Assembly: GCF_000496835.1 (NCBI RefSeq)
Contig: NZ_KI543237.1
Coordinates: 1 to 64,000 of the forward strand
Source of the DNA: Thalassobacillus devorans MSP14
Lineage (GTDB): Bacteria; Bacillota; Bacilli; Bacillales; Halobacillaceae
Direction of reading: 5' to 3'
Length of the DNA: 64,000 bases
In this document: in pieces, positions 52,694-61,792 of the stretch
How positions within the stretch are numbered: position 1 is the first letter of the stretch
Layout of the letters: each line of letters starts with the position of its first letter
The notes under the pieces: model-generated
The model's input: the letters and a program-made list of their open reading frames with translations, nothing else
What the model was told of the DNA's origin: nothing
The model's database searches: none
Translations under genes and position numbers: made by a program

Positions 52694-53871
52694 TTTCCGG
52701 GTACTTTTAAATTCTTTTTCTTCTTTTGGGGCTTTCCATAAATCCGATTGGTGATACCAGGTGCAAATTCGAATAAAGTCATGCCAAGAAAAGCGGCAAT
52801 GACAATGTAAATCCCACTGAATATTTTTATACTTCCACTCGCAATTGTTGCAATCACTACAGAGAATTCTCCTCTTGCACATAATGATAGCCCAGCTCTT
52901 AAAGAGGACCTTTTCGAAAGACCAAACATCCTGCCTCCAAGTATACCTACAACGACTTTAGCGGTTACTGACCAAAGAACTAGTACCACTAATAACAATG
53001 GGAATGGGATACCATCACCGAATTCAATAGAAGTACCAAAGTAGACGAAGAAAGTGGGCAGCAGTAACTCTCTTACTGGCACAAGGGTTTGTTGAACGCG
53101 TTCAATATTACCGATCTCTGCCAGCATCATTCCGGCTAAAAACGCACCCAGCACTTCTGAAAGTCCAAGATATAAAGCGAGCCCTCCATAGGAAAGTGCT
53201 ATCCCGACCAGCAAAGAAATTTTAAAGTCTTCATCATCAATTTTTTCAAGAAAATCCCCAAAACGTTTGAAAAGCGTCTTCCCAAGAAGAATCGCTCCTA
53301 CTGTCAACCCGATGATTTTTCCGACCAGAACAAGCGAATCGATTACTGTAAAACTATCTCCTGAACTTATCCCTATCAATACCGCTATTGCAATTGGAGC
53401 GATTAAATCCTCGAAAATCAACAAAGCCAAAATGAATTCCGTCTCGGTATTCGCCATTCGTCCCTTATCGTCCAATAACTTTGCTGTTATGGAGGAACTG
53501 GTGGCATATGTAACCGCTCCAATCAGAAATGCGTTGAATAAGTCTATTCCGAATCCCATAGATAATACCATGGCGACTCCCATACTAAGAAAAACATCTA
53601 AAAAGCCTGCAGGCCATATTTTTTTAGCAATACCTCCAAGACGTTTGACACTGAACTCCAACCCTAATAAAAAGAATAATAATACGATTCCAATTTCACT
53701 GGCAAAATGCAATAATTCATTATCACTGACCACATCCGCCAGTACAATCCCCAAAAGAATATATAAAATGACATTAGGAAATTTGATCTTCAAGCTTAAG
53801 TAACCCAAATAAAAAATAAAGAGAAGGATCAATCCAGCTCCTAACAATGAAGGGAAGTCATGACCCATCAT
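52690..53871 (-). CDS. khtU: K+/H+ antiporter membrane subunit KhtU
   Basis: 393 aa CPA2-family antiporter with about 12 helices; LLFFLLGLEFSVKRL, FLIGAVTYATSSSITAKLLDDKG and LIFEDLIAPIAIAVL (acidic transport residue) are typical. In B. subtilis KhtTU exports K+ and responds to c-di-AMP and methylglyoxal. One base downstream of khtT, so co-translated. Confidence 0.88.
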   Translation of the reverse strand: MMGHDFPSLLGAGLILLFIFYLGYLSLKIKFPNVILYILLGIVLADVVSDNELLHFASEIGIVLLFFLLGLEFSVKRLGGIAKKIWPAGFLDVFLSMGVAMVLSMGFGIDLFNAFLIGAVTYATSSSITAKLLDDKGRMANTETEFILALLIFEDLIAPIAIAVLIGISSGDSFTVIDSLVLVGKIIGLTVGAILLGKTLFKRFGDFLEKIDDEDFKISLLVGIALSYGGLALYLGLSEVLGAFLAGMMLAEIGNIERVQQTLVPVRELLLPTFFVYFGTSIEFGDGIPFPLLLVVLVLWSVTAKVVVGILGGRMFGLSKRSSLRAGLSLCARGEFSVVIATIASGSIKIFSGIYIVIAAFLGMTLFEFAPGITNRIYGKPQKKKKNLKVPGN

Positions 53872-53872
53872 A

Positions 53873-54361
53873 TTATTCCTCGCCTCTACATAATGCAGTC
53901 AAACTTTCTATTTGATCCTGTTTCCCTATAATCATCAATACATTTCCGGGTTCCAAGGTAGTATCAGCTTCTGGAATCGCTATTGTTTCATCACCCTGAA
54001 CAATTCCAATAATAGTCGCCCCAGTCTTATTTCTTATTTCTGATTCTTCAATAGTTTTACCGGCAATCGAGGCATTGCTTTTCAATTCTACCCAGTCAAT
54101 GACAATTTGATTTTGAAAAACCTTCAGTTTGTCGGCATCAACAGGCTGATAGGTCGCACCAAGCAGTTGAGCCCCCAATTCTCTGGTTTCATCCGGTGTT
54201 AAATCCATAGCAAAATCTGCTTCCTCATTATCTTTATCATCAAAAAAATACAACTCCCGCTTTCCTGTATGGTGGACAATCAAAACGAGCATGCTGTCTT
54301 CTCCGGTTTTCAGAGAGATTTTCTGTCCGATACCTGGAAGTTTTGTTACTGAGATATTCAT
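53873..54361 (-). CDS. khtT: Antiporter regulatory subunit KhtT (RCK_C)
   Basis: 162 aa. N-terminal domain with the RELYFFDDKDNEEADFAMDLTPDE region, and a C-terminal RCK_C/TrkA-C domain (about residues 85-160: IAGKTIEESEIRNKTGATIIGIVQGDETIAIPEADTTLEPGNVLMIIG) where c-di-AMP binds in KhtT. Gates KhtU. The small upstream gene khtS of B. subtilis is missing here. Confidence 0.88.
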   Translation of the reverse strand: MNISVTKLPGIGQKISLKTGEDSMLVLIVHHTGKRELYFFDDKDNEEADFAMDLTPDETRELGAQLLGATYQPVDADKLKVFQNQIVIDWVELKSNASIAGKTIEESEIRNKTGATIIGIVQGDETIAIPEADTTLEPGNVLMIIGKQDQIESLTALCRGEE

Positions 54362-54550
54362 CCTTGACCATTCCTCCTTGTCAATCGCTATACGTTCAGT
54401 GATTTATATATTAAACAGTGTCTCCATATTAACACTTTTTTGTATTATATAATAAAAACACTGAGTATGTTATTATCCTTTCTAAAAATGGACGTTTCTA
54501 AATGGTTCAGTTAATCGTTGTTTATATTTCATAAATGTCTATTCCATAAA

Positions 54551-54910
54551 AGAGCCGAAAAGTCGAAGACTTGATTTCGAGATAAAAGGGATTCTTTACC
54601 ATAAAAGAGTCAGGGCTGGTTGGGAAACTACTCGCTTTCCAGCTTCATCGCCTAGACACTCGCGACATAAGCAGTCCATCAACGGGAAGAAAGAACCCTT
54701 CCCTTTTGCTGTTCTGCTTATGCGTGTCGTGTCTCCCAAGGCGATTATGCATTCATTTCTTTCCTGCGGGGACCTGGCGAGCTTCCTCGGGCTATCGCCC
54801 TGTGGGATCTCGCCTCGATCCTTCTCCCGCGGGAGTCTCGCAGTTTCCCCACCAACCCATCCGAAGGATGGAGAAACGAACCCTTCTTTTAGCTGAAGAT
54901 GCTTTCATTT
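54551..54910 (+). repeat. Structured palindromic repeat R1, copy C (interrupted)
   Basis: Left flank AGTCGAAGACTTGATTTCGA resembles copies A and B. Core pieces ACTCGCTTTCC (54630-54640) and TTTCCTGCGGGGACCTGGCG (54760-54779) are adjacent in copies A and B but split here by a 119-base insert. Tip is GGGCTATCGCCC instead of GGGCTAAAGCCC. Outer arms AAGGGATTC/GAACCCTT. The gap 54362-54550 holds nothing recognisable. Confidence 0.8.
54641..54764. mobile_element. MITE-like palindromic insertion inside R1 copy C
   Basis: TTTCC at 54636-54640 is repeated at 54760-54764, and the sequence between them is absent from copies A and B. The insert folds back on itself: TCGCCT, GACA and ATAAGCAG (54648-54674) pair with CTGCTTAT, TGTC and AGGCGA (54713-54744), with a GGGAAG/CTTCCC hairpin at the tip. 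No coding capacity, so a transposase elsewhere would have to move it. Confidence 0.5.
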
Positions 54911-55020
54911 TAACTGAATAATATCGAATTCTGATGCACGTTAGAAGCACGCTTTAATCAGAAGCTCTCCTAGTGTTTGAAGGTCTGCCTACTGATGTTT
55001 CAGTTTTCCTAATCAACGCA

Positions 55021-55205
55021 AGGAGGTCCGGGAAATTGCGAGACTCCAATGGGAAAATAGTACATGGTGAGATCCCGCAGGGCTTTAGCCCGAGGAAGCT
55101 CACCTTACGCCCATGGAAAGCGAGTGATTACCCGGACCTCCAAACGCTCCCTACCTTAACGGAAACAGTTTCTCTCGAAACTAAGTCTTCAACAATAACG
55201 AGCTT
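55021..55205 (-). repeat. Structured palindromic repeat R1, copy D
   Basis: Inverted relative to copy C. GGAGGTCCGGG (55023-55033) pairs with CCCGGACCTCC (55131-55141); GGTGAG/CTCACC and GGGCTTTAGCCC tip; flank TCTCGAAACTAAGTCTTCAA is the complement of the A/B left flank. Bases 54911-55020 between C and D have no other feature. Confidence 0.85.
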
Positions 55206-55242
55206 AACTGAACGATTAAAACAATATTTAACAGAGACAAAA

Positions 55243-55266
55243 GAAAAAAGCCCGTGTCAACGGACT
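55243..55266 (-). terminator. Terminator of the small coiled-coil gene
   Basis: AGTCCG pairs with CGGGCT (one mismatch), followed on the minus strand by T6. Overlaps the stop codon region. Confidence 0.65.
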
Positions 55267-55481
55267 TTCCGGCGACAAAGGCTTAAATTTGCCTGCGTGG
55301 CAAAAATCAATGCTTCTATTTGTTCCAGTTTTCGATGCTGCTCTGTTACCCAATCCTCTTGTTCCATCCCTCCAGACAGTCCATTCATTTTTCCTACATC
55401 CATTTCTTTTAACAGGGCTTGCTTTTCTGCTTCCAATCCGCTCAGCCATCCTTGGATAGCGACAGTAGAATTGCCTTGCAT
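55257..55481 (-). CDS. Small helical protein of unknown function
   Basis: 74 aa, two predicted amphipathic helices (about residues 5-30 and 42-70) rich in Gln/Glu/Leu, soluble. No family recognised. Real rather than spurious because AAGGAGGGGG lies 5 nt before the ATG and a terminator follows. Ends 52 bases from repeat copy D. Confidence 0.6.
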   Translation of the reverse strand: MQGNSTVAIQGWLSGLEAEKQALLKEMDVGKMNGLSGGMEQEDWVTEQHRKLEQIEALIFATQANLSLCRRKVR

Positions 55482-55698
55482 CACAACCCCCTCCTTATAT
55501 TTCTATTTTACCTTTTTTGAATCGCTTTCAGTATCGTTAATGAAAGATTTTTTTGAAAGTTGTGTGAATGAATACTGGTTCATAAAATGCGACAAAATGT
55601 TGTCATGACACGTGTTGTAAGCGATACATTTGTTTTTGAAAAGGTACTATGATAACTTGGATTTGTACGAACACAATTTGATCGATGGAGGTTATGAA

Positions 55699-56409
55699 AT
55701 GAGTGTACATATTGGCGCAAAGCAAGGAGATATTGCAGAGACAATTCTGCTTCCAGGCGACCCTTTACGCGCAAAATATATAGCTGAAAATTTTTTAGAA
55801 GATGCGGTCTGTTATAATGAAGTCCGTGGCATGTATGGGTATACAGGTACCTATAAAGGAGAAAGAATCTCCGTTCAGGGAACAGGGATGGGTGTACCTT
55901 CCATTTCCATTTACATTAATGAATTAATGGAAAGTTATGGTGTAAAAAAACTGATCCGTGTCGGTACATGCGGAGCATTGCAAAAAGACGTCAAAGTCCG
56001 TGATGTCATCCTGGCATCGACCTCTTCTACTGATTCCCAAATGAATCGCATGGTGTTCGGCGGCATTGACTATGCTCCAACCGCTGACTTCACGCTACTG
56101 AAAAATGCTTATGACACCGGGGAAGAAAAAGGGTTAAAACTTCGGGTAGGAAATGTTTTTACAAGTGACAGTTTTTATCGTGATAATGCTATGGATCTTT
56201 TCAACCAATTAGCCGACTACAATGTCCTTGGGGTAGAAATGGAAACGACGGCCCTCTACTCGCTGGCAGCTAAATATAATCGCCAGGCACTGTCTGTATT
56301 GACTGTCAGTGACCACATTTTGACTGGTGAAGAAACTTCAGCTGAAGAAAGACAGACTACCTTCAATGACATGATCGAAGTAGCATTAGATGCTGCTATA
56401 AAATCATAA
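55699..56409 (+). CDS. deoD: Purine-nucleoside phosphorylase (DeoD-type)
   Basis: 236 aa hexameric trimer-of-dimers type. Phosphorolysis of purine (deoxy)nucleosides to base and (deoxy)ribose-1-phosphate. [15 protein letters not shown] (phosphate loop, residues 16-30), [24 protein letters not shown] (ribose site, about 180) and SDHILTGEE with the catalytic Asp (about 204). ATG at 55699 with GGAGG upstream. Confidence 0.96.
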   Translation: MSVHIGAKQGDIAETILLPGDPLRAKYIAENFLEDAVCYNEVRGMYGYTGTYKGERISVQGTGMGVPSISIYINELMESYGVKKLIRVGTCGALQKDVKVRDVILASTSSTDSQMNRMVFGGIDYAPTADFTLLKNAYDTGEEKGLKLRVGNVFTSDSFYRDNAMDLFNQLADYNVLGVEMETTALYSLAAKYNRQALSVLTVSDHILTGEETSAEERQTTFNDMIEVALDAAIKS

Positions 56410-56412
56410 ATA

Positions 56413-56446
56413 AAAAGATTGGTTCCATAATCGGAACCAATCTTTT
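56413..56446. terminator. Bidirectional terminator deoD / pepA
   Basis: AAAAGATTGGTTCC pairs perfectly with GGAACCAATCTTTT, T6 tail. Confidence 0.92.
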
Positions 56447-57931
56447 TTATTCGCTTATAATATAATTTGCTAAGGTTCTCGCCATGATGCCTGTAGGTCC
56501 TTTTGGCCCTAAATCATGTCCGGATTCGGCTACGGAAGTTCCAGCAATATCAATATGCACCCAGGGCGTCTCCTCAGCAAATTCAGCTACGAATGCCCCT
56601 CCCATGATCGGGTGCGCTTTTCTTGTTGGCGAATTATTCAGATCTGCTATACTGCTCGACCTTACTTGTGCTTGATAATCTTCATTATATGGCAATAGCC
56701 ACATCGGCTCACCCGCTTTATCTGCAGCGCGTGTCACCTGATCATAAAAATCCTGGTTATTGGTCATTGCTCCTGTCATCCATTCCCCGAGCGCTGTTAC
56801 CATTCCGCCTGTCAATGTAGCGACATCAATCAACTTACCCGCACGATGATGTTTAGCATAAGTGATACCATCTGCTAAAGCGAGCCTTCCTTCTGCATCC
56901 GTATTCAGTACTTCTATTGTTTTTCCGCTTAATGACGTGATGACATCATCGGGCTTGAATGCACTTCCTGAAATCATATTATCCGTTGAGGGAATGACTG
57001 CCACGACATTCTTCTGAGGTTTCAGCCTTCCTATCGTATCCATTGCTCCTAAAACCGCTGCTGCACCGCCCATATCCCCTTTTATACCGGGCATACCTGT
57101 CATAGACTTAATCGAATAACCGCCTGTATCATAGGTTATCCCTTTCCCTACCAGTCCAACTACATCCTTCCATTCATTAAGTCCGTGGTATTTCAACACA
57201 ATCATTTTAGGCGGCTCTTTTGAACCCTGATTGACGGCGAGCAATGCCCCCATACCTAACCGCTGCATATCTTCTTTTTCAAGAATTTCCGTTTCGAATC
57301 CATGTTCGTCCGCGAGAGTCAGGGCAAATTCAGCCATATCACTGGAAGTCAATAAATTGGCAGGTAAATGTACCAAATATCGAGCAGTGTTAGCACCTTT
57401 GCCGAAGGCTTCACCTACTTTAAGGGAATACAACAACCGATCTTCTTCCTGTTCCGTTATTAATGTCAAATCATCAATTACTTTTTCAGATCGGTAGTTA
57501 CTCGTTTTGTAATGAGAAAATCGGTAGGTTGCCATTTCCATTGCCTCAGCTAAAACTTCAGCTGTTTCCCCTTCCTGGAACTGTCCGATAGCGAAGCTGT
57601 CAAAAGCTATTGCCGCCTGTGTAAGACCATCCTTCTGCAGTTGCTGGAATAATTTTCCGAAGGCTTTCTTCAATGTGAGGTTTGTCAATTCTTTCTTTTT
57701 ACCAAGCCCAAGAAAATAAATACGTTTTGCCGGTACCTTACCATAAGTAAGAATTTTGGACACGGCTTTATAGTGATTGGAAATATCATTGCTTTTCACA
57801 TATGTATCCAGTTTCTCATCAAATTTGTCATTGAGCATCTGATAGATTTGCTGCTGGTTTTTATTTTCATGAAACAACCCTACTACCAATGCCTCGTCTT
57901 CCTCCCACAAAGTTTTACGGATAGAAAACAT
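56447..57931 (-). CDS. pepA: Leucyl aminopeptidase (M17), PepA/YuiE
   Basis: 494 aa di-zinc aminopeptidase. C-terminal catalytic domain: VGKGITYDTGGYSIK (about residue 243-257, first metal Lys/Asp), MGGAAAVLG, and the M17 signature NTDAEGRLALADG (about 334-346). N-terminal domain about 1-160. Removes N-terminal residues from peptides in the cytoplasm. GGAGGTG before the ATG. Corresponds to B. subtilis yuiE next to yuiD. Confidence 0.94.
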   Translation of the reverse strand: MFSIRKTLWEEDEALVVGLFHENKNQQQIYQMLNDKFDEKLDTYVKSNDISNHYKAVSKILTYGKVPAKRIYFLGLGKKKELTNLTLKKAFGKLFQQLQKDGLTQAAIAFDSFAIGQFQEGETAEVLAEAMEMATYRFSHYKTSNYRSEKVIDDLTLITEQEEDRLLYSLKVGEAFGKGANTARYLVHLPANLLTSSDMAEFALTLADEHGFETEILEKEDMQRLGMGALLAVNQGSKEPPKMIVLKYHGLNEWKDVVGLVGKGITYDTGGYSIKSMTGMPGIKGDMGGAAAVLGAMDTIGRLKPQKNVVAVIPSTDNMISGSAFKPDDVITSLSGKTIEVLNTDAEGRLALADGITYAKHHRAGKLIDVATLTGGMVTALGEWMTGAMTNNQDFYDQVTRAADKAGEPMWLLPYNEDYQAQVRSSSIADLNNSPTRKAHPIMGGAFVAEFAEETPWVHIDIAGTSVAESGHDLGPKGPTGIMARTLANYIISE

Positions 57932-57984
57932 GGTACGTCACCTCCAAATATAATTATACACGAATTCTTTTTTCTCCCTGATCA

Positions 57985-58362
57985 CTACTTCAGATATAAA
58001 TAAAAATGTGGTAAACAAGGAAGCGAAGACCATTCAACACGGGCATCTTCTGTTGGAAGTTGTGATATAATAGTCAAGCAATCATTTATAAAAGAAATCA
58101 CCTCATGGATTGTTATTCCCCAATGAATACCATCATATCGTGACAGATATTGACGGGCTGACAAGAGCATAGACCGTGAACCTTTCAAATTGCCATAACT
58201 ATAGTGATATAATGCTACACAAAAGTGCAGCATTCCTTTAATAAAAAGATTCCTTCGATCTGTCAGCCAAATTTCTTCCAAGAGATCATGGCATGTATAA
58301 TAATCTCCTTCATTGAAGGATATGAAAAACTCATAATAAGCCATTGGATATGAATTGCACAT
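57985..58362 (-). CDS. DUF309 family protein
   Basis: 125 aa helical protein. HDLLEEIWLTDRRNLFIKGMLHFCVALYHYSYGNLKGSRSML (about residues 25-67) is the DUF309 core, with the conserved His-Asp and Glu-x-x-Trp. Function unknown. ATG after GGAGGCTGGAC. Divergent from yuiD. Confidence 0.82.
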   Translation of the reverse strand: MCNSYPMAYYEFFISFNEGDYYTCHDLLEEIWLTDRRNLFIKGMLHFCVALYHYSYGNLKGSRSMLLSARQYLSRYDGIHWGITIHEVISFINDCLTIISQLPTEDARVEWSSLPCLPHFYLYLK

Positions 58363-58462
58363 GTCCAGCCTCCGTTGGTTGTAAAATTCATGTTACATCT
58401 ATCATATCAAAGGGAACATTTAAATTTATAGTCTTACAAGCTGGAAAGGATGACTGGAAAAT

Positions 58463-58939
58463 ATGGAGTTGCTTTATAACTTCCCATTGTGGGCTGCTAT
58501 TTTAGCGATTTTGTTCGCACAAGGGGTCAAAGTTCCCATACGCATGATTGCAACGAGACACTTTAATCCCGGGCTCGCTTTCAGTACAGGCGGTATGCCT
58601 AGCAGCCACTCTGCAGCAGTGACAGCATTAGCCACAGCTGTAGGGCTGCAAGAAGGTTTTGATTCCTCTATGTTTGGAATAGCAACTGTTTTCAGTATTA
58701 TAGTCATGTTCGACTCGACCGGTGTTCGAAGACAGACCGGTGAACAGGCTATCGTATTGAATTTATTGATGAGTGATTTTCAACGATTTGTGGATGAAGC
58801 GAAAATATGGAATAAAAAGCAGGAATTCGAAAAACGGGAAGAACTGAGGGAACTGCTTGGCCACCAGCCAATTGAGGTATTTTTCGGCGGCCTTACCGGA
58901 ATCTTGTTGAGTATTATTTTATACTACACTATTTTCTAA
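58463..58939 (+). CDS. yuiD: Divergent PAP2-family membrane protein YuiD
   Basis: 158 aa with about four helices; GGMPSSHSAAVTALAT (about residues 42-57) is the PAP2-like SSHS motif and MFDSTGVRRQTGEQA (about 87) the second block. Predicted lipid or undecaprenyl phosphatase-like activity, untested. GGAAAGGATG about 12 nt before ATG. B. subtilis neighbour order preserved. Confidence 0.88.
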   Translation: MELLYNFPLWAAILAILFAQGVKVPIRMIATRHFNPGLAFSTGGMPSSHSAAVTALATAVGLQEGFDSSMFGIATVFSIIVMFDSTGVRRQTGEQAIVLNLLMSDFQRFVDEAKIWNKKQEFEKREELRELLGHQPIEVFFGGLTGILLSIILYYTIF

Positions 58940-58948
58940 GAATAAAAA

Positions 58949-59060
58949 CGCAAGCGCCTTGCTCACCCCCGACAAGCTTAAGCCAAGCCTCGTCGTGACA
59001 TTTTTGGTCACAGAGAGGATTGACTTAAGACCTCGAGGGGGTAGGTGCTGGAGCTGGATG
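58949..59060. repeat. Long imperfect palindromic repeat R2
   Basis: Arms CGCAAGCGCCTTGCTC, ACCCCCGA and GCTTAAG pair in order with CTTAAG, TCGAGGGGGT and AGGTGCTGGAGC. Near the tip GTGAC-ATTTTTG-GTCAC is a perfect hairpin. It resembles a dispersed repeat I have seen in Bacillus genomes (GCGCCTTG ... GGCGCTGGAGCTGG ends). Sits between yuiD and yuiC, in transcript-end position for yuiD. Confidence 0.8.
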
Positions 59061-59121
59061 AAGCCCACTGCAAAATGTTATCCCAATCATTAAATTTTAT
59101 CATATCCTAGACATTAAAATT

Positions 59122-59155
59122 GCCCGTCTGTATCGGTTCTTACAGACGGGCTTTT
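59122..59155. terminator. Terminator between yuiD and yuiC
   Basis: GCCCGTCTGTA pairs perfectly with TACAGACGGGC; T4 on plus, AATTTT on minus. Probably ends yuiC from the right. Confidence 0.85.
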
Positions 59156-59157
59156 AC

Positions 59158-59844
59158 TTAATTTTTCAGGATATCTTCCCGAAATACTTGTAATGCTTTA
59201 TCATTATTCCACTTGTGGAATTGTTCTTCTGTTAATGTTCCGTCGCCTTCTTCAATCACATAAACATCAACTGTCTGTTTTCCCCATTGACTATATACAT
59301 CATCAACGGTGTTGTAATAGAGATCAATTTTATTTCCTTTGATTGCAGAGCCTTTATCGGCCACAACACCATAACCATATCCAGGTATGAACAATACCGT
59401 GCCAATAGGAAATACATCTAAATCAGCGGCAATCGTAGAGTATAAATCTCTTTTTACCTTAATGCCAGAATAAGTGATTCCATAACCTGGATGGTCAGGA
59501 CTTTTGCCTGTGGACTCTACACCCGCGGTATAACCAGTTGCTATCACAGTAGTGCTGGGGTATTTATCCAGGTCTACTGTATCTTTCAGGGTTTTTGGCA
59601 CTCCAGTAGATGCATTGCTTATATACTGTTGATCGGGAAGTTTGTGTTTCAAAGATTTTTCATTTAATACAGTTTTTCTATAATCCAGCTTATTAGTTTC
59701 TAATGAGACCAGTTGATGTTCTCCCGTAAACCATAATTTCAAATCACCAGCTGAGACATTGGATATGGTCGTAGCTGTGGTATACAACGCCCCCACAAAT
59801 AATAAATTGTATACACCTCTGTATATCCATTTTTTCCATTTCAT
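59158..59844 (-). CDS. yuiC: 3D-domain protein YuiC
   Basis: 228 aa. One N-terminal membrane/signal segment (about residues 8-30), then a C-terminal 3D domain (about 110-205) with catalytic Asp residues in [18 protein letters not shown]. This is the stationary-phase survival/MltA-like fold that can cleave peptidoglycan as a lytic transglycosylase. ATG at 59844 after GAGAGGTG; 11 upstream codons dropped. Confidence 0.88.
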   Translation of the reverse strand: MKWKKWIYRGVYNLLFVGALYTTATTISNVSAGDLKLWFTGEHQLVSLETNKLDYRKTVLNEKSLKHKLPDQQYISNASTGVPKTLKDTVDLDKYPSTTVIATGYTAGVESTGKSPDHPGYGITYSGIKVKRDLYSTIAADLDVFPIGTVLFIPGYGYGVVADKGSAIKGNKIDLYYNTVDDVYSQWGKQTVDVYVIEEGDGTLTEEQFHKWNNDKALQVFREDILKN

Positions 59845-59960
59845 TACTAACACCTCTCTCGGTGTCATCATGTCCAATCCTTCCAGAATTTATTCATATA
59901 ACCAAACACCAGTTAAAAAGCTGCCACTGAACTATTGTTATATTTTTACAAATGGTTAGA

Positions 59961-59996
59961 TAAAAAAACCTTCCTGCTGTAATAAGCAGGAAGGTT
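59961..59996 (-). terminator. yuiB terminator
   Basis: AACCTTCCTGC pairs with GCAGGAAGGTT; T7 on the minus strand. Confidence 0.9.
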
Positions 59997-60006
59997 GAAA
60001 TGAGCA

Positions 60007-60324
60007 TCAAAACATCTGATAACCACTTTTTCTAAGCATGCGTATAACAATTCCAGCTGCAATGGTACCAGCGAATCCTCCGGTCAAAATCAATATATCA
60101 AATAATTTCAACTCGGTAATCATACCAAGCACTTTCGGGAATGCCCAGGATGGTTCTGTGAAGTATTTTCCCATAGTAAAATCATCGACAATCAAAAAGA
60201 TGATTACCGGATAAACGGCAGCCATAAACCATGTCGACCTTAACAACATATTCAAAATGAAAGCTATTGAAAAAAACAATACAAAATATAAGAGTATTCC
60301 TATTACTAATTGAACAAAATCCAA
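60007..60324 (-). CDS. yuiB: YuiB-like membrane protein
   Basis: 105 aa with three helices (about residues 5-25, 32-48, 75-95). YuiB family, unknown function. TTG start after GGGGGAG. Same order as B. subtilis, between yuiC and the NADH dehydrogenase; the tiny yuiA is not evident. Confidence 0.75.
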   Translation of the reverse strand: MDFVQLVIGILLYFVLFFSIAFILNMLLRSTWFMAAVYPVIIFLIVDDFTMGKYFTEPSWAFPKVLGMITELKLFDILILTGGFAGTIAAGIVIRMLRKSGYQMF

Positions 60325-60424
60325 AACGCTCCCCCTCTATGTAAGTACATAAGGTTATCTAAACGATTAACCAGGCTAAAATTTTATATGCTGATTTCCA
60401 ATCTACATTTTATTATGAGTTCAA

Positions 60425-60456
60425 GAAAAAAGCAAAGGCGGAGAACCGCCTTTGCC
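60425..60456 (-). terminator. ndh terminator
   Basis: GCAAAGGCGG pairs perfectly with CCGCCTTTGC; T6 on the minus strand. Confidence 0.9.
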
Positions 60457-60460
60457 ATGA

Positions 60461-61681
60461 TTAATGGAAGATATTGAACTTACCTTTCTTTAGTAAAAGT
60501 CCGATTCCGCCAAGTTTTAAGAGGTAGCGGTTATCGATGACTTTTTTCATTACCGAGGCAGACCAGCCGAACAACTTTTTGTCATTGAATACTACGCCGA
60601 TTGCATCGTCATGACCCAGTGACGCTACAGTTCCTTGAATATTAGGCTCGAATGGTTCTAACTCTTTTTCGCCCCTAGCCAAGACTTTGATGTTATGAGC
60701 AACTGTATCCGCCTGTTGAATTGCCATTTGAGCAGTAGGCGGGTATGGACGGTCTGTTTCTTCGTTGATAATCAAGGCACAATCTCCGACTACAAATACA
60801 TCATCATAATCAGGAGTACGCATGTCTTCACGTACTTTGACACGCCCGCGCATCGCTTCGAACCCTGATTCTTCTACAATGGAGTTACCTCGTACACCAG
60901 CAGCCCATACCACAGTATTAGAAGGGATCTCTACGCGTTGTTCATCTTTCTCATACACGAGGCCTTCCGGTGTCACTTCTTTGATCATGGCACCAATCTT
61001 GAATTCAACACCACGGGATTCTAATGAGTTCATTGCGTACTCTACCAGAGCAGGGTCAAAACCAGGTAGTGCTGTAGGAGCAGCCTCAACATTAATGATT
61101 CTCACTTTTTCACGAGGAATATCATATTCTTTACATAATTCAGGCACACGGTTTGCCAGCTCACCTACAAATTCAATACCGGTAAATCCAGCGCCACCTA
61201 CTACTATATTGAGAAGCTCTTCACCTGGATTGTTTAAATTGTTATATTTTGCAAAGTTATATTCGATATGTTGACGGATAAGTCGGGAACTATTGATATT
61301 TTTAATACCAAAGGCATGCTCTTTTAAGCCAGGAATACCAAATGTCTCTGCTTCAAAACCTAGTCCAATGACAAGGTAATCATAGTCTAGTGTTGTGTTC
61401 TCCAAGGTTACCTTTTTTTCATCCGGCTGGATAGAGATGACCGTATCCTGGATGAAATTAACCTTACTGGTATCAATGACGTCTTTTATCTGGATACGTG
61501 TGCGATCATGATGCAACGTACCTGCCGCATTTTCATGTAGCCAGGTAGTTTGATAATGATAGCTGTGTTTATTTACTAAAGAAATATTCGCCTCATTAAC
61601 ACCCATGCTTTTTTGTAATTTGACAGCAGTCATGATACCGCCATAACCTGCACCTAAGATGACAATATTAGGTTTCTTCAT
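60461..61681 (-). CDS. yumB: Type-2 NADH:quinone oxidoreductase (NDH-2, YumB-like)
   Basis: 406 aa non-proton-pumping NADH dehydrogenase that passes electrons to menaquinone. FAD site [13 protein letters not shown] (residues 6-18), NADH site [16 protein letters not shown] (about 160), VFVVGDCAL (about 298), quinone-side AQMAIQQA. The C-terminal amphipathic stretch likely binds the membrane. ATG at 61681 after GGAAGTGATA. A Rex-type site lies about 60 bases upstream. Confidence 0.93.
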   Translation of the reverse strand: MKKPNIVILGAGYGGIMTAVKLQKSMGVNEANISLVNKHSYHYQTTWLHENAAGTLHHDRTRIQIKDVIDTSKVNFIQDTVISIQPDEKKVTLENTTLDYDYLVIGLGFEAETFGIPGLKEHAFGIKNINSSRLIRQHIEYNFAKYNNLNNPGEELLNIVVGGAGFTGIEFVGELANRVPELCKEYDIPREKVRIINVEAAPTALPGFDPALVEYAMNSLESRGVEFKIGAMIKEVTPEGLVYEKDEQRVEIPSNTVVWAAGVRGNSIVEESGFEAMRGRVKVREDMRTPDYDDVFVVGDCALIINEETDRPYPPTAQMAIQQADTVAHNIKVLARGEKELEPFEPNIQGTVASLGHDDAIGVVFNDKKLFGWSASVMKKVIDNRYLLKLGGIGLLLKKGKFNIFH

Positions 61682-61739
61682 GATTATCACTTCCAATTAG
61701 TATTTTTCTGCATGCTCTCCTACTCTGTTACGTAGATGT

Positions 61740-61757
61740 ATGTGACTGATTTCACAC
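61740..61757 (-). promoter_or_regulatory. Rex-type operator upstream of NDH-2
   Basis: ATGTGA-CTGATT-TCACAC matches TTGTGA-N6-TCACAA at 10 of 12 fixed positions. Rex controls ndh in B. subtilis, so a redox loop between NADH level and NDH-2 is plausible. Confidence 0.65.
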
Positions 61758-61792
61758 ACGCTTCCATAAAAAAAGAACACAAATTCTATGAT

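Noticed and set aside
53267-53803. 178-codon plus-strand frame across khtU
   Set aside because: Mirror frame of a membrane gene; antisense of hydrophobic codons often stays open.
54973-55608. 211-codon plus-strand frame across repeat copy D
   Set aside because: Runs through the repeat, then antisense to a small gene with a strong ribosome site; no Shine-Dalgarno sequence of its own.
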